The notes under the pieces are model-generated. The model was not told the origin of the DNA. It ran no database searches and was given only the letters and a program-made list of their open reading frames with translations. Below, piece by piece: positions 7,414-17,737 of a DNA stretch of 64,000 nucleotides. The position numbers and the translations under genes were made by a program. The first letter of the stretch is position 1; the number at the start of each line of letters is the position of its first letter. The stretch comes from Aureibaculum flavum (GTDB lineage Bacteria; Bacteroidota; Bacteroidia; Flavobacteriales; Flavobacteriaceae): positions 188,288-252,287 of the forward strand of contig NZ_JAEHFJ010000003.1 of NCBI RefSeq assembly GCF_016406085.1, given 5' to 3'.

Positions 7414-9738
7414 TTAGTTAATTCTATTCAAATTATCATCAACATCTTTATTTTTGAAAACAGATTTTTTTAGTTTTCCGAAAGCGTATTTTAGGGAAAT
7501 AGATACTTCATTTCTATCTGAATAAAAAATAGTGTTTGCTATTATACTGTTTACATTGTACGATTCTTTAAAGCGTAATGAATTGAAAATATCATTAAAA
7601 CTTAGTGTAGCATCTAGTTTTTTAAAGAATTTCTTGGTCAATGATGCATTTACAGCAAAAACACCATTTCTTTTATATATCCCTTCATTGTGTTTGGTAT
7701 AACCCCATCCGTTAAGTGACGCTGAAAAAGTATTGTCTATTTTAAATTGATGATTGGAATAAATATACAAATAAGGACTAGCTTTGAATTCAATAGCATT
7801 CTTATCATTTACTTTTTTCGATGTTAAGTCTATTACTGTTGTTGAGTTCCAAAACTTATACTTTAATGGAACAACTAATTCTAAAACAAAACCCTCTTCA
7901 TTCTCAAAATTACTTGAAGACATGGTGCTTGTTTCAGAAACATTATTATAAGTTATATTATAAAATGCAGGGTTCTCTTTTAGATAATAACTGGCACTGA
8001 TAGAATATGTTTTAAAATCATAATTTAAAGAGATTTCATTTGTTATTGTTGGTTTTAATTCCACATTTCCTTTCCAATCTAAAAACGGACTTAAATAAGT
8101 AGAACTTGAACTAATAGTTGTAAAGATGGGTCTTGAAATACTTTTGGCATAATTTAAAGTTACTTTTTGTGTGCTATCTATTGCAAAAGTCAACATCGCT
8201 TTAGGAAATAATTTGAGATTGTTTCTATCTACCAATAAAGTACTATTATTTAGAAAACCACCTTTACCATCCATAATTTCGGCTCGTACACCTGATGTGT
8301 AAAAAAATTTACCTAATTTACCAGATAACTGTGAATAACCTGCGTAATTTTTTTCTTTATAATCATAATTGGTAGTGAAGTCTGAGGAAGGACTTACCAT
8401 GGAAATTTGAGCATTTGTTTTAGCATTTGTTACTGACATTGATGCTCCTATTTCCAATTTCAACTTATTGGTAAATTCATTTTCAAAATCAGCCTTTAAT
8501 GAAATTACATTTACCTTAAAATCTTGAAGCCTTTTTTGATCTGAAATAATTTCTGAGCCGTTCAAACTATTACCTATGTCACTCCCCAGTTCTTTGTTGT
8601 AATAAGAATATTGACCACCCATAAACAGATTTCTAGTTTTATTAAAAGATTTATTATAATTTAAATTGGTACTAGAATAAAATCTAAAATCGTCATTATC
8701 AGTAAGTGTAAAAACATGGTCTTCTATGTTGTTTTTCTTATTATTTGAATTTGTTTTGATTAGAAACTCATCATTTTGACTTCTTAATGTTGAGCTTAAC
8801 GAGAAATAGTCATCTTTATTAATTTGATAGTAAATTCCTCCTCCAAAAATAAATTGAGGTCTTTTAGTGTCATCTGCTTCAACGACATAACTTGATTCAA
8901 TATTTTCGTTTATAATAGTATAATCTGACCCATTACTCTCCCAAGGATGCAAATCATTAAATGCAGCGTTAAACTTAAGTTCAAATTTGTTTTGTTTATA
9001 GCTAATATTACCACCCAAAAAGTTGTTATAATTTTTTCGGAATGAGGCTGTCTCAGAAACTGTTCCTTTAATTCCATTCTTATTTGAAAATTTAGAATGA
9101 ACCAAAATTACACTTCTACCTTCTGCCTCATATTTAGAAGAAGGATTATTGATAATTTCTATAAACTGAATATCATCAATTGTTATATTTTCGAGTTCTT
9201 GAAATGAAATTTTTTGATTTCCCAAATAGATAAGTGCAGTGCCTTTTCCAATTATATTGATTGATTCTCTATCACTAGAGATTTGTATTTTAGGAAGTTT
9301 AGACAATAAATCAATTGGGTTTGATTCGGATGAAAAAATGGTGTTGGCAACATTAACAATAATGTTTCCATTACTATTTTCAATTGGTTTTTTAGATGCG
9401 GTAATTTCGACCTCATCTAAGGCAGTGGTGCGTTCTGTTAGTTCTATGTTAAGGTTTAAATCCATATCAAGTGTAATAACTTTTTTAAACTCTTTAAAGC
9501 CTAAACAAGAAACTTTTAAGACATAAGTACCTTTTATCAGATCTGTAAAATTAAAACTACCCTTTTCAATTTCTATATATTCAATCAATTTTTCTTCATT
9601 GAAAGATAATAATAGTACATCTCCAATATCGACTAGTTCATTCTGAGAAGACACAAGACCCTTTACACTATAACGATCTTGAGCTAATAGCGTATTGCAC
9701 ATAATTATTAATAAAATTGTGATTTCTTTTCTGAGCAT
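7414..9738 (-). CDS. TonB-dependent-receptor-like outer membrane protein
   Basis: The protein has 774 residues. A signal peptide (to LLAQ) precedes a carboxypeptidase-regulatory-like beta domain (about 22-110, with GTYVLKVSCLGFKEFKKVI). A plug-like region follows (EITASKKPIENSNGNIIVNV; LLSKLPKIQISSDRESINIIG), then a long outer-membrane barrel of the Bacteroidetes 'OMP_b-brl_3' type. It lacks an obvious SusD partner, so it is probably not a polysaccharide-utilisation receptor. The LuxR-type gene 65 bp upstream is on the same strand and could be linked. The ligand is unknown. Confidence 0.82.
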   Translation of the reverse strand: MLRKEITILLIIMCNTLLAQDRYSVKGLVSSQNELVDIGDVLLLSFNEEKLIEYIEIEKGSFNFTDLIKGTYVLKVSCLGFKEFKKVITLDMDLNLNIELTERTTALDEVEITASKKPIENSNGNIIVNVANTIFSSESNPIDLLSKLPKIQISSDRESINIIGKGTALIYLGNQKISFQELENITIDDIQFIEIINNPSSKYEAEGRSVILVHSKFSNKNGIKGTVSETASFRKNYNNFLGGNISYKQNKFELKFNAAFNDLHPWESNGSDYTIINENIESSYVVEADDTKRPQFIFGGGIYYQINKDDYFSLSSTLRSQNDEFLIKTNSNNKKNNIEDHVFTLTDNDDFRFYSSTNLNYNKSFNKTRNLFMGGQYSYYNKELGSDIGNSLNGSEIISDQKRLQDFKVNVISLKADFENEFTNKLKLEIGASMSVTNAKTNAQISMVSPSSDFTTNYDYKEKNYAGYSQLSGKLGKFFYTSGVRAEIMDGKGGFLNNSTLLVDRNNLKLFPKAMLTFAIDSTQKVTLNYAKSISRPIFTTISSSSTYLSPFLDWKGNVELKPTITNEISLNYDFKTYSISASYYLKENPAFYNITYNNVSETSTMSSSNFENEEGFVLELVVPLKYKFWNSTTVIDLTSKKVNDKNAIEFKASPYLYIYSNHQFKIDNTFSASLNGWGYTKHNEGIYKRNGVFAVNASLTKKFFKKLDATLSFNDIFNSLRFKESYNVNSIIANTIFYSDRNEVSISLKYAFGKLKKSVFKNKDVDDNLNRIN

Positions 9739-9803
9739 TACATTCTTTTAGAGCCACAAATAAAAAAAAGAATATTAAAAATGCTGTAAAATAAGGGTAT
9801 GAA

Positions 9804-10523
9804 TTAGGTACTAGTACTCGTACCGTTTTTAAATCTCAGGCTTAATTCATCCCGATTTGAAACATTAAGTTTATGATATATATGCGAAATATGTGATTTC
9901 ACTGTACTTAAACTAATGAACAACTCTTGGGCAATTTCCTTATTAGATTTCCCTTTTAGAATTAAGTCTTTAACGGTAGTTTCTTGTTTACTTAATGACA
10001 ACACCGTTGTTTCTTTACGGTTAGTTTTGTAGGCAAAAATTAACATCCCAATTAATGAAATTCCCAATAGGATATTTAACCATTTACTATAAGCGTATTT
10101 CGTTTCTACTTCAGATACAGCTATTTCCGTGAGCATATTTTCTAAAAAAAGATACTCATTTGGATTGATTTCACTTTCTTTCAAATCTGCCAAAATAGTA
10201 ACATAAAATGCTCTGTTCTGATGAATATCTTTAATAAGTAATTTTTTATTACTTAGTTCTTTAATACTAATTAATTTAACTGCTAAAATTTGTAAAGAAT
10301 CTTTTGTAAACGAATGTATTTCAGATAAATACTTTTTCTTATCTACTATTTTTGAAGTTCTAATTTTAAAAGCATTGAACTTCTGTAATTCATATTGTGT
10401 TGAATTATAAACATTATTGTTAGCATGAAGTGTTGTGTTTCTGAATGCAACAGTGTCAATTTTACTTTGAGATAATACAAAGGCCGTAAAAAATATAAAT
10501 AGAACACCAATTATTTTTTTCAT
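9804..10523 (-). CDS. Membrane-anchored LuxR-type regulator
   Basis: This 239-residue protein has a signal peptide (to VLSQ), a helical periplasmic region of about 120 residues, one transmembrane segment (WLNILLGISLIGMLIFAY, about 147-164), then a cytoplasmic GerE helix-turn-helix (LSKQETTVKDLILKGKSNKE, followed by ISLSTVKSHISHIYHKLNVS). This one-protein membrane sensor with a DNA-binding tail is a common flavobacterial layout. It precedes the TonB-type receptor gene on the same strand, which makes that gene a possible target; this is inferred from position only. Confidence 0.78.
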   Translation of the reverse strand: MKKIIGVLFIFFTAFVLSQSKIDTVAFRNTTLHANNNVYNSTQYELQKFNAFKIRTSKIVDKKKYLSEIHSFTKDSLQILAVKLISIKELSNKKLLIKDIHQNRAFYVTILADLKESEINPNEYLFLENMLTEIAVSEVETKYAYSKWLNILLGISLIGMLIFAYKTNRKETTVLSLSKQETTVKDLILKGKSNKEIAQELFISLSTVKSHISHIYHKLNVSNRDELSLRFKNGTSTST

Positions 10524-10685
10524 TCGTATTTGTGTTAAAGGTGGCGGGAAACTATGCCTTAATTTTATTCTAAATCTACAGTTTTTTCAACAACTAACTT
10601 TTTCAACTAATGTAACAAAAAAAATTAAATTAGTGTTTATGTACTCGTCAAACAGTATTTGATATAAATTCAAATTAATTATTTA

Positions 10686-11516
10686 TTAAAAAGTACCCAC
10701 GACACCTATGGTACCAAATCCGGCCTTTAAGCTCCAACTAATTTTTTTCGGTTTGGAATAATTATAAAAACCTTTCTTCTTCATAAAATTATCTATACTA
10801 TCTACGGTTACAATACTTATGACTAGACCTAAGCCAACATCACTAAACCAATGTGCGTTTGCCCATAACCTTGATATCGGAACAATAGAACCTACACTAT
10901 AAATACCAGCTTTAACCCAGATATTATCAAACTGTTTTGCTATTGAATGAGCCATAGAAAACGATAAGACAGCATGTCCAGAAGGAAATGAATGAAACCC
11001 AGCATCTTTACTAAAAGGTTTAAATTCATTATGGTTACCAATACTTGGTCTAGCTCTACCAAAGACATTTTTTGAAATAGATTGAATAAGACCTGATGTT
11101 GCAGCGGAGGTGATTATTAAAACGCCCGTCCGTCTTATTTTAACATTATCAGTGATAAGGCCTAACCCATAAACACTTGCAGATACTAAAAAGAAAGTTT
11201 GAGGTTTCCCTCCATAGAAACCAATTTTTTTTACAAAACGAGGAACATCTTTACCTTGGTTTACAAAAAAACTATTTGCTTCATTATCGCCTAAATACAT
11301 GATTCCTGCTCCAGCGATAATTCCACCTACAGTTAAAAAGTCATCCCCTTTCCAACGCATAGGTTGTGTAAAAGAATTTACCATACTCTTAAGAGCTACG
11401 TTACCATCGTACTTAAGAGCTTTCCAAACCCTATTCTTTTTATAAGCAGTAGTATCTGTTTGAGAATACGTATATATTGATGATAAAATTATCAATAAAA
11501 GAAATATTTTTTTCAT
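10686..11516 (-). CDS. PAP2-family membrane phosphatase
   Basis: This 276-residue protein belongs to the type 2 phosphatidic acid phosphatase family, which removes phosphate from lipid phosphates. All three catalytic motifs are visible: KNVFGRARP (KxxxxxxRP), PSGHA, and SRLWANAHWFSDV (SRxxxxxHxxxD). It has a signal peptide at the N-terminus and several hydrophobic segments. Possible substrates are undecaprenyl pyrophosphate or lipid A phosphates, which the sequence does not decide. Confidence 0.87.
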   Translation of the reverse strand: MKKIFLLLIILSSIYTYSQTDTTAYKKNRVWKALKYDGNVALKSMVNSFTQPMRWKGDDFLTVGGIIAGAGIMYLGDNEANSFFVNQGKDVPRFVKKIGFYGGKPQTFFLVSASVYGLGLITDNVKIRRTGVLIITSAATSGLIQSISKNVFGRARPSIGNHNEFKPFSKDAGFHSFPSGHAVLSFSMAHSIAKQFDNIWVKAGIYSVGSIVPISRLWANAHWFSDVGLGLVISIVTVDSIDNFMKKKGFYNYSKPKKISWSLKAGFGTIGVVGTF

Positions 11517-11558
11517 GCCTAAACACCTTCCAACTATACTTTAATTAAGATTATTTAA

Positions 11559-12173
11559 TTAAAATAATCCATGTAATTGTGCATCAATTTTATCAATAAC
11601 AACTCCTAAATCTTCTGGTTTATCAACGATATTTAAATTATCAATATCTACAATTAGTAATTTCCCTTTGGTATATGTCGATATCCATGCCTCGTAACGT
11701 TCATTAAGGCGACTTAAATAATCAATACTTATAGAGTTTTCATATTCTCTACCTCGTTTATGAATCTGACCAACTAAAGTCTGAATACTTCCTCGTAAAT
11801 AAATTAACAAATCTGGTGGTGAAACCAATTTTTCCATCAATTCAAATAACGAAGAGTAGTTATTAAAATCTCTGTTTGTCATTAACCCCATTGCATGTAA
11901 GTTGGGTGCAAAAATATGAGCATCTTCATAGATAGTTCTGTCTTGAATAATATTTTTTCCACTTTCGTGAATTTCTAATATTTGACGAAATCTACTATTC
12001 AAAAAATAAATTTGAAGGTTAAATGACCATCTTTCCATTTCCGAATAAAAATCATCTAAATACGGATTTTCTTCAACGGATTCAAAATGAGGTGTCCATT
12101 TATAGTGTTTTGCTAATAGTTTTGTTAGGGTAGTTTTTCCTGCTCCAATATTTCCGGCAATGGCAACGTGCAT
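11559..12173 (-). CDS. Deoxynucleoside kinase
   Basis: This 204-residue cytoplasmic kinase phosphorylates deoxynucleosides in the salvage pathway. The P-loop GNIGAGKTT is at residues 7-15, followed by the EENPYL substrate motif typical of the dCK/dGK family, an ERW block, and the QDRTIYEDAHIF motif (DR-E) near residue 80. The lid region RGREYEN is present. Substrate choice (dA, dC or dG) is open. It sits downstream of a signal-peptide protein on the same strand with a 38-bp gap. Confidence 0.9.
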   Translation of the reverse strand: MHVAIAGNIGAGKTTLTKLLAKHYKWTPHFESVEENPYLDDFYSEMERWSFNLQIYFLNSRFRQILEIHESGKNIIQDRTIYEDAHIFAPNLHAMGLMTNRDFNNYSSLFELMEKLVSPPDLLIYLRGSIQTLVGQIHKRGREYENSISIDYLSRLNERYEAWISTYTKGKLLIVDIDNLNIVDKPEDLGVVIDKIDAQLHGLF

Positions 12174-12211
12174 GCTGTTGGTTTTAGTTTAATAAAAGTG
12201 CTTAAAGATAC

Positions 12212-13027
12212 TTAAATTTTACCTGTTTTAAATACAAATATCATTTCGCCATCAAATATATAGATTTCATTGTTTAAAACATAAAATGATTCAATTGTAA
12301 TTGATTTTTTTAATAGAATTTTAAACACTCCATCTTTTAAATTACTGTAATATAAGACACCATCTTTTATCCAATAATAACAATTATTAAACCTGTTTAA
12401 TAGTTGCATTTCATTTAAGACAAGCCGTTGTTTAAAATTTGAATATTCGTCATATTCTAAAACTGTATTTTCATTTATCAACCAACAATATTTATAACTG
12501 GCAACCATTCTATTGGGTACAAAATTATCTTCACGAAAATTTACGGGTGCTGAACTTGAAATGACCTTATTGGTTTTATAATTATATACATACAATTTAC
12601 TATCATCTTGACTATAAATCCAAAAATTATTATTGGAAGAACAGGATACTAAAGAAACATTTTTTGAGAACAAAACTTCATTAAAGTCAATCTTACTGGA
12701 TAACTCATTGAGTTTATTATCTAGAAGAATTACACTGTTAAAATCTTTATAAAAAAGTAAAATCTTTAAAGGATTCTTAATATCAATAGCCGTTATTTTT
12801 CCCAATTGCGTGTTGGTATAAGACAACTCTTCTTTTTTATTTTTTTTATAAAACGTATTGTTTTTTAAATAATACAAATTCTCAAATTCATCAACCCCAA
12901 TAAATTTATCGGCTTCAAGGTGTGTGCTTTTTATCAATTTAGACTCCACAATTGAATCCATGTCTTTTTGTTGACCTTGAACCACAAAACACGTTAAAAA
13001 TAGAAAAAATGTGAGTATTACTTTCAT
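12212..13027 (-). CDS. Exported propeller-like protein of unknown function
   Basis: This protein of about 271 residues has a signal peptide (MKVILTFFLFLTCFVVQG, then QQKD) and a body of repeated short beta segments with aromatic and Asn/Lys-rich turns. That pattern suggests a beta-propeller, but I recognise no family with confidence. The frame opens with TTG at 13030, but the next codon is ATG (13027), which I use. Similar proteins are frequent in flavobacteria next to housekeeping genes. Confidence 0.6.
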   Translation of the reverse strand: MKVILTFFLFLTCFVVQGQQKDMDSIVESKLIKSTHLEADKFIGVDEFENLYYLKNNTFYKKNKKEELSYTNTQLGKITAIDIKNPLKILLFYKDFNSVILLDNKLNELSSKIDFNEVLFSKNVSLVSCSSNNNFWIYSQDDSKLYVYNYKTNKVISSSAPVNFREDNFVPNRMVASYKYCWLINENTVLEYDEYSNFKQRLVLNEMQLLNRFNNCYYWIKDGVLYYSNLKDGVFKILLKKSITIESFYVLNNEIYIFDGEMIFVFKTGKI

Positions 13028-13177
13028 CAATTACAAAAATACAATAAAATTATCTCGAAACGGGCTATCAAAGGCAGACAGGATTATTGACTTATTTTAT
13101 CTTCTACATCCTCATGGTTGAAGTCAAAAAAATAAATTAGCTCCAAAAATTATTTTTAATAGTTACTTACAGATAGT

Positions 13178-15424
13178 TTAAACAACTATTTTCGGTATTT
13201 TTTTCAGATCCATATGTCTCAATAAATTGTGTGAAAATTCAAGCATATTTTGTACTTCATCAGTACGGGCAATATGTAAGTATTTAAAGATCATCAAAGC
13301 TTCACCGTTACTTTCTATATGATGGATTTCGTTTTGCTCTAAAAAACGAATAACATTATCATTAAAAAATGCCTTGATTGCATCTTCATCTTCACCACTT
13401 AACTGGAATTTACCGGAAAAACCTGGATATTTAACAAAATCAATATCTCCTCTTGCTCCAGAGAATACTTTTACCCGATTAAATATTTTATCAAAAAGAC
13501 CCTCCTTATCAATAATAAATCTCGGAATCGAAACAGGTAATCTTACTATCTGTACCGTAGTTTGATATACTTCTAGTGCATCTAATGCTCCTTCGTCGAA
13601 TACAATATCAGCAATTTCCCATTTAAAATTATTTTCCACGTCTAACCCTTTTAAAGAATTACTTTTCATTTCAATAGGACGAGAATCAAAGAAATGAAAA
13701 TTTCTTAGATAAGAAGTATTCCAATCTACCTCACGCTCAAAAGACCAACCATTTCTAATAGCCACTTTTTGCAAACGAATCTGACGTTTGGTAATCCGTT
13801 TTTTGACACGACCTGTAACAATTTTTAAAGCTCGGTTATGACTCGTCGAAGCAACATGATTATCCAATCCAATCAATTTAACATCTCCTCCATTATCATC
13901 ATGTACACGTTTAAATTCTATTAAATTTTCCATTATTGTAAGATCCACAAGCCGTGTTTGTGACATGTCAATACTTACATTTGATCCTTCAGGGATATCT
14001 TCCAACAGTTTATCTAACTTTAAAGCATATAAAAAATTTGCTATGCCTTTTAATTTAACATCATAAGAACCATTTTCAGATTTATATACTTTTGAGCCTG
14101 ATTTATAAATCTTTTTAAAGAAGTTAACAATTCCAACTTTAGCTAATAGCATATGCAAAACTAGTGTCATTAAAATACCCCCTACAATTCCATAAAGCAA
14201 ATCTGTAAACAATGTAATTATAAGTGTTAAGGATAGGAATAACAACTGTTCTACACCTTGATCATAAGCGTGCTTAAATACCTGAGGAGATGCTAATTTA
14301 AAACCTGTATGAACTAAAATTGCAGCCAAAGCAGCCAGGGGCACACTTCTTAAAACAGGAGCCAAAATAAGCACAAAAAGAATTAGAAAAATTCCATGAT
14401 AAAGGTTAGACCATTTTGTTTTCGCGTTACTGTTTACGTTTACTGTACTTCGTACAATTACTGTAGTAATAGGAAGTCCACCTAAAGCTCCAGAAACCAT
14501 AGTGCTTAATCCCACACCTACCATATCTTTATTAAGGTTTGTTGTTCTTTTATAAGGATCTAATTTATCAACCGCACGAGCACTGGCCAGAGTAATTACA
14601 GTAGCAATAGTTGTAATTGATAAAACAGTAAGCCAAAAGGCAGATGTTCCTATCATGGAAAAGTCAGGATGCATAATACTATCAAGTGGATTATCAGGAA
14701 TATTAATCAATAAATCAGGACCAACAACGTAATTTTTTCCGAAAAGTGAAATACTATGCTCATTAAAAAAATCAAATCCAAACACTATTGGTAGGGCCAA
14801 TAGTAAAACCCACATAGGAGCCGGGATTATCCGTATGAATTTGGTATTAATTTTTTTATAAAAAAAGAGTACTAAAATACCAACCAATGCTATCAAAAAC
14901 ACAAAAGGATTTATTTCTGAGAGATTGTAAAAAACATCAGACAAGGTTCCAATAATTGTATTGGCATTAGAAGTCGTTCCAAGGGCATAATGAATTTGCT
15001 TTGCAAAAATAATGATTCCAATTGCCGCCAGAATACCATGTAAGACTGAAGAAGGTAATAACTTGGCAAACCGGCCCATTTTAAGAAAACCCAATATAGT
15101 TTGAATACCACCTGACACTACAATTGCTGCCAAAACGTAATTAATATTACCATCTAATGCAACTAGGCCTCCTAAAATAGCAGCAATTAAGCCCGCCGCT
15201 GGACCATTGATTGATAAATTACCTCCTCGAAAAAAGGTGGTAACAACACCACCAATAATTGCAGAAAGCACACCAGCCATAGGAGATACTCCAGAGGCTA
15301 CTGCAATCCCCAAAGCTAAAGGCAACGCAACTAGCGAAACACTTAAAGCAGCCGAAACATCATTACGCCAATTTTCTTTCAGTCCTTTAAGTCCCTTTGA
15401 GGGGATTGGGTTGTTTAAATTCAT
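13178..15424 (-). CDS. SulP-family anion transporter with STAS domain
   Basis: This 748-residue inner-membrane transporter carries sulfate, bicarbonate or a similar anion, probably by symport or exchange. The N-terminal half holds the SulP core: RNDVSAALSVSLVALPLALGIAVASGVSP, FRGGNLSINGPAAGLIAAILGG and the following membrane helices. A STAS domain follows (VSIDMSQTRLVDLTIMENLI, about 480-540). About 170 further residues at the C-terminus exceed the usual family length and are not recognised. The gene is divergent from a cation/proton antiporter. Confidence 0.88.
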   Translation of the reverse strand: MNLNNPIPSKGLKGLKENWRNDVSAALSVSLVALPLALGIAVASGVSPMAGVLSAIIGGVVTTFFRGGNLSINGPAAGLIAAILGGLVALDGNINYVLAAIVVSGGIQTILGFLKMGRFAKLLPSSVLHGILAAIGIIIFAKQIHYALGTTSNANTIIGTLSDVFYNLSEINPFVFLIALVGILVLFFYKKINTKFIRIIPAPMWVLLLALPIVFGFDFFNEHSISLFGKNYVVGPDLLINIPDNPLDSIMHPDFSMIGTSAFWLTVLSITTIATVITLASARAVDKLDPYKRTTNLNKDMVGVGLSTMVSGALGGLPITTVIVRSTVNVNSNAKTKWSNLYHGIFLILFVLILAPVLRSVPLAALAAILVHTGFKLASPQVFKHAYDQGVEQLLFLSLTLIITLFTDLLYGIVGGILMTLVLHMLLAKVGIVNFFKKIYKSGSKVYKSENGSYDVKLKGIANFLYALKLDKLLEDIPEGSNVSIDMSQTRLVDLTIMENLIEFKRVHDDNGGDVKLIGLDNHVASTSHNRALKIVTGRVKKRITKRQIRLQKVAIRNGWSFEREVDWNTSYLRNFHFFDSRPIEMKSNSLKGLDVENNFKWEIADIVFDEGALDALEVYQTTVQIVRLPVSIPRFIIDKEGLFDKIFNRVKVFSGARGDIDFVKYPGFSGKFQLSGEDEDAIKAFFNDNVIRFLEQNEIHHIESNGEALMIFKYLHIARTDEVQNMLEFSHNLLRHMDLKKIPKIVV

Positions 15425-15453
15425 AGATGTAATAAGATCAATTATCGATTTTC

Positions 15454-15483
15454 GTAAGATAGTATTTTTTAAAAGGGAAACAA
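15454..15483 (-). promoter_or_regulatory. Promoter of the SulP gene
   Basis: On the minus strand there is a TTG (15483-15481), a spacer of exactly 19 bp, then TATCTTAC, a close match to TAnnTTTG. It lies 30 bp before the ATG. It faces away from the antiporter promoter, with the two TTG boxes 24 bp apart. Confidence 0.5.
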
Positions 15484-15507
15484 TTTATAATGTAGACTAA
15501 AAAATAA

Positions 15508-15537
15508 TTGTCAAAATCATTTTATTTAGTATTTTCA
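15508..15537 (+). promoter_or_regulatory. Promoter of the cation/proton antiporter gene
   Basis: A TTG at 15508-15510, a 19-bp spacer and TATTTTCA at 15530-15537 fit the Bacteroidetes housekeeping promoter. The ATG follows 16 bp later. Confidence 0.5.
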
Positions 15538-15552
15538 CAACAAAATTAACCA

Positions 15553-17379
15553 ATGATTGAATTAGCGGGAATTATTATCTTAGGAATTTTGGCTCAATGG
15601 GTTGCATGGAAGTTAAAAATTCCAGCAATATTACCCTTAATTTTAATAGGGCTGCTGGTTGGACCAATTGCTGCAGAATTTCTATCAGAAGATGGTACAA
15701 AATGGATAGAACCCATTTGGAATGGTAAAGAAGGTTTATTTCCTGGAGAAAGTTTGTTTTATTTTGTTTCCTTAGCTATTAGTATCATCTTATTTGAAGG
15801 AGGGTTAACATTAAAATTAAATGAAATTAAAAATGTTGGGCCAGTAATTACAAAATTAATTACCATTGGTTCTGTAGTTACCTTTTTTGGTGCAGCAATT
15901 GCCGCTTATTATATTTTTAATTTAAGCTGGCAAATTTCATTCTTATTTTCAGCTTTAATTATAGTCACTGGACCTACAGTTATTACTCCAATTTTAAGAA
16001 ATATTCCATTAAAAAAAGATGTGTCTGCAGTGCTTAAATGGGAAGGCATCTTAATTGACCCCATTGGAGCGTTAGTAGCGGTTCTGGTTTTTGAATTTAT
16101 TAGTGTTGAAGGTGGTGGAGAATTTACAAAAACTGCATTAATTGAATTTGCTAAGATTGTATTATTTGGTTTTACTTTTGGTTTTACTTTTGCACATGCA
16201 TTAAACTTTATAATTAATAAAAAATGGGTGCCTCATTATTTATTAAATGTATTAGCATTGGCTTCAGTACTTGGTGTTTTTGTACTTTCAGATGCTTTTG
16301 CACATGAATCTGGCTTGTTAGCAGTGGTTGTAATGGGTATGGTATTAGGAAATTCTAATTCACCATATTTAAAAGAATTACTATACTTTAAAGAATCTTT
16401 AAGTGTACTCTTAATTTCAATATTATTTATTTTACTGGCTGCTAATATAAACTTTGATGATCTTTTATTGATTTACAATTGGAAAACTGCCCTATTATTT
16501 GCCATAGTTGTTTTTGTAATTCGCCCTATAGGCGTGTTTTTAAGCACTCATAATTCAAGTTTAAAATTAAATGAAAAAATATTTATAAGTTGGGTTGGCC
16601 CTCGTGGTATTGTAGCAGCAGGAATTGCTTCTTTATTTGGTTTAAAATTAGCCAAAAATGGTGTGCCTGGTGCTGAATACATTACACCTCTTGTCTTTAT
16701 GATTGTATTAGGTACTGTATTATTAAATGCAACGACTGCAAGAATGTTTGCCAAGGTAATTGGTGTTTTTCTAACTAAGTCTGAAGGAATACTAATAGTT
16801 GGTGCCTCAAAAATCTCCCGCTTAATTGGTCATTATTTGGAAAGTAATGGAAGGCATGTCGTGTTAATTGACAGTAACCAAAACAACATAAATAAAGCAA
16901 GAGATCTTGGTCTGGAAGCTATAAATAGCGATGTTTATTCTGATAAATTAGCAGATAATATTGAATTAAACGATGTTGGTTATTTAATGGCTTTAACAGG
17001 AAATTCAGAAATTAACAATTATGTTATTGATAAATTTAAGAGTCAATTTGGTGAAAATGGTACATTTAGATTGGTCAGTTCAACCGAAATGAATGATGAG
17101 CAAAATAATCCTAAAGAGGGTTTGTTTTCACACACTAATGATTATAACTCTTTAAATGAAGTTGCTAATAATTATCCAAGTATTAATGAAATTAAATTAG
17201 ACTCTAAAGAACATTTTGAACGTTTAATTGAACGTACTGAAAAAGACAAAGAAATTGTCCCCCTATTTATTAAAAATAAAACGGGAATACTAGACATTAT
17301 TCCTTCAAATAATAAAAACGTTAAAATTGGAGAAGATGCTTCACTCGTCTATTTAGGTAAACTAATTAAAGTTGTTTAG
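15553..17379 (+). CDS. Na+(K+)/H+ antiporter of the CPA1/NhaP type with TrkA domain
   Basis: This 608-residue inner-membrane protein probably exchanges Na+ or K+ for H+. The first ~400 residues form the antiporter core, including LFEGGLTLKL, the unwound-helix motif TGPTVITPILRN, the DPIGAL ion-binding pair and WVGPRGIVAAGIASLFGL. From about 415 a Rossmann TrkA-N/RCK domain follows (ILIVGASKISRLIGHYL, IDSNQNN). It is convergent with the ferredoxin gene, with 7 bp between the stops. Confidence 0.9.
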   Translation: MIELAGIIILGILAQWVAWKLKIPAILPLILIGLLVGPIAAEFLSEDGTKWIEPIWNGKEGLFPGESLFYFVSLAISIILFEGGLTLKLNEIKNVGPVITKLITIGSVVTFFGAAIAAYYIFNLSWQISFLFSALIIVTGPTVITPILRNIPLKKDVSAVLKWEGILIDPIGALVAVLVFEFISVEGGGEFTKTALIEFAKIVLFGFTFGFTFAHALNFIINKKWVPHYLLNVLALASVLGVFVLSDAFAHESGLLAVVVMGMVLGNSNSPYLKELLYFKESLSVLLISILFILLAANINFDDLLLIYNWKTALLFAIVVFVIRPIGVFLSTHNSSLKLNEKIFISWVGPRGIVAAGIASLFGLKLAKNGVPGAEYITPLVFMIVLGTVLLNATTARMFAKVIGVFLTKSEGILIVGASKISRLIGHYLESNGRHVVLIDSNQNNINKARDLGLEAINSDVYSDKLADNIELNDVGYLMALTGNSEINNYVIDKFKSQFGENGTFRLVSSTEMNDEQNNPKEGLFSHTNDYNSLNEVANNYPSINEIKLDSKEHFERLIERTEKDKEIVPLFIKNKTGILDIIPSNNKNVKIGEDASLVYLGKLIKVV

Positions 17380-17386
17380 TCCTAAT

Positions 17387-17737
17387 TTATTCGCTTATTT
17401 CAGATTCAGGTGCTAATTCTATAATTAACCCATCTAGTTCATCTTTTAAATAAATTTGACAGCCTAAACGGCTATTATCTTTTACATGAAAAGCTTGGTC
17501 TAACATGTCTTCTTCTTCTAAACTCATTTCTGGTAATTCTAATTCAGGTGATTCTATATAACATTGACAAGAAGCACACATGGCCATACCACCACAAATT
17601 CCAATAGTACCTTCAGGAGCTAATTCGTACACTCTTACCAGTTCCATTACATTCATATTCATATCTGTTGGAGCATCTACGTTGTGAGTCTCTCCTGCTC
17701 GGTCTATGATGGTAACTTTTATTGTATTTTCTTCCAT
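17387..17737 (-). CDS. Adrenodoxin-type [2Fe-2S] ferredoxin
   Basis: This is a 116-residue electron carrier. Cysteine ligands lie in CGGMAMCASCQCYI and, near the end, in LGCQIYL, the C-x5-C-x2-C...C arrangement of vertebrate-type (adrenodoxin-like) ferredoxins. The acidic surface (LPEMSLEEEDMLDQA) is typical for docking to a reductase. The reductase gene lies 83 bp upstream on the same strand, so the two probably form one redox pair. Confidence 0.9.
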   Translation of the reverse strand: MEENTIKVTIIDRAGETHNVDAPTDMNMNVMELVRVYELAPEGTIGICGGMAMCASCQCYIESPELELPEMSLEEEDMLDQAFHVKDNSRLGCQIYLKDELDGLIIELAPESEISE

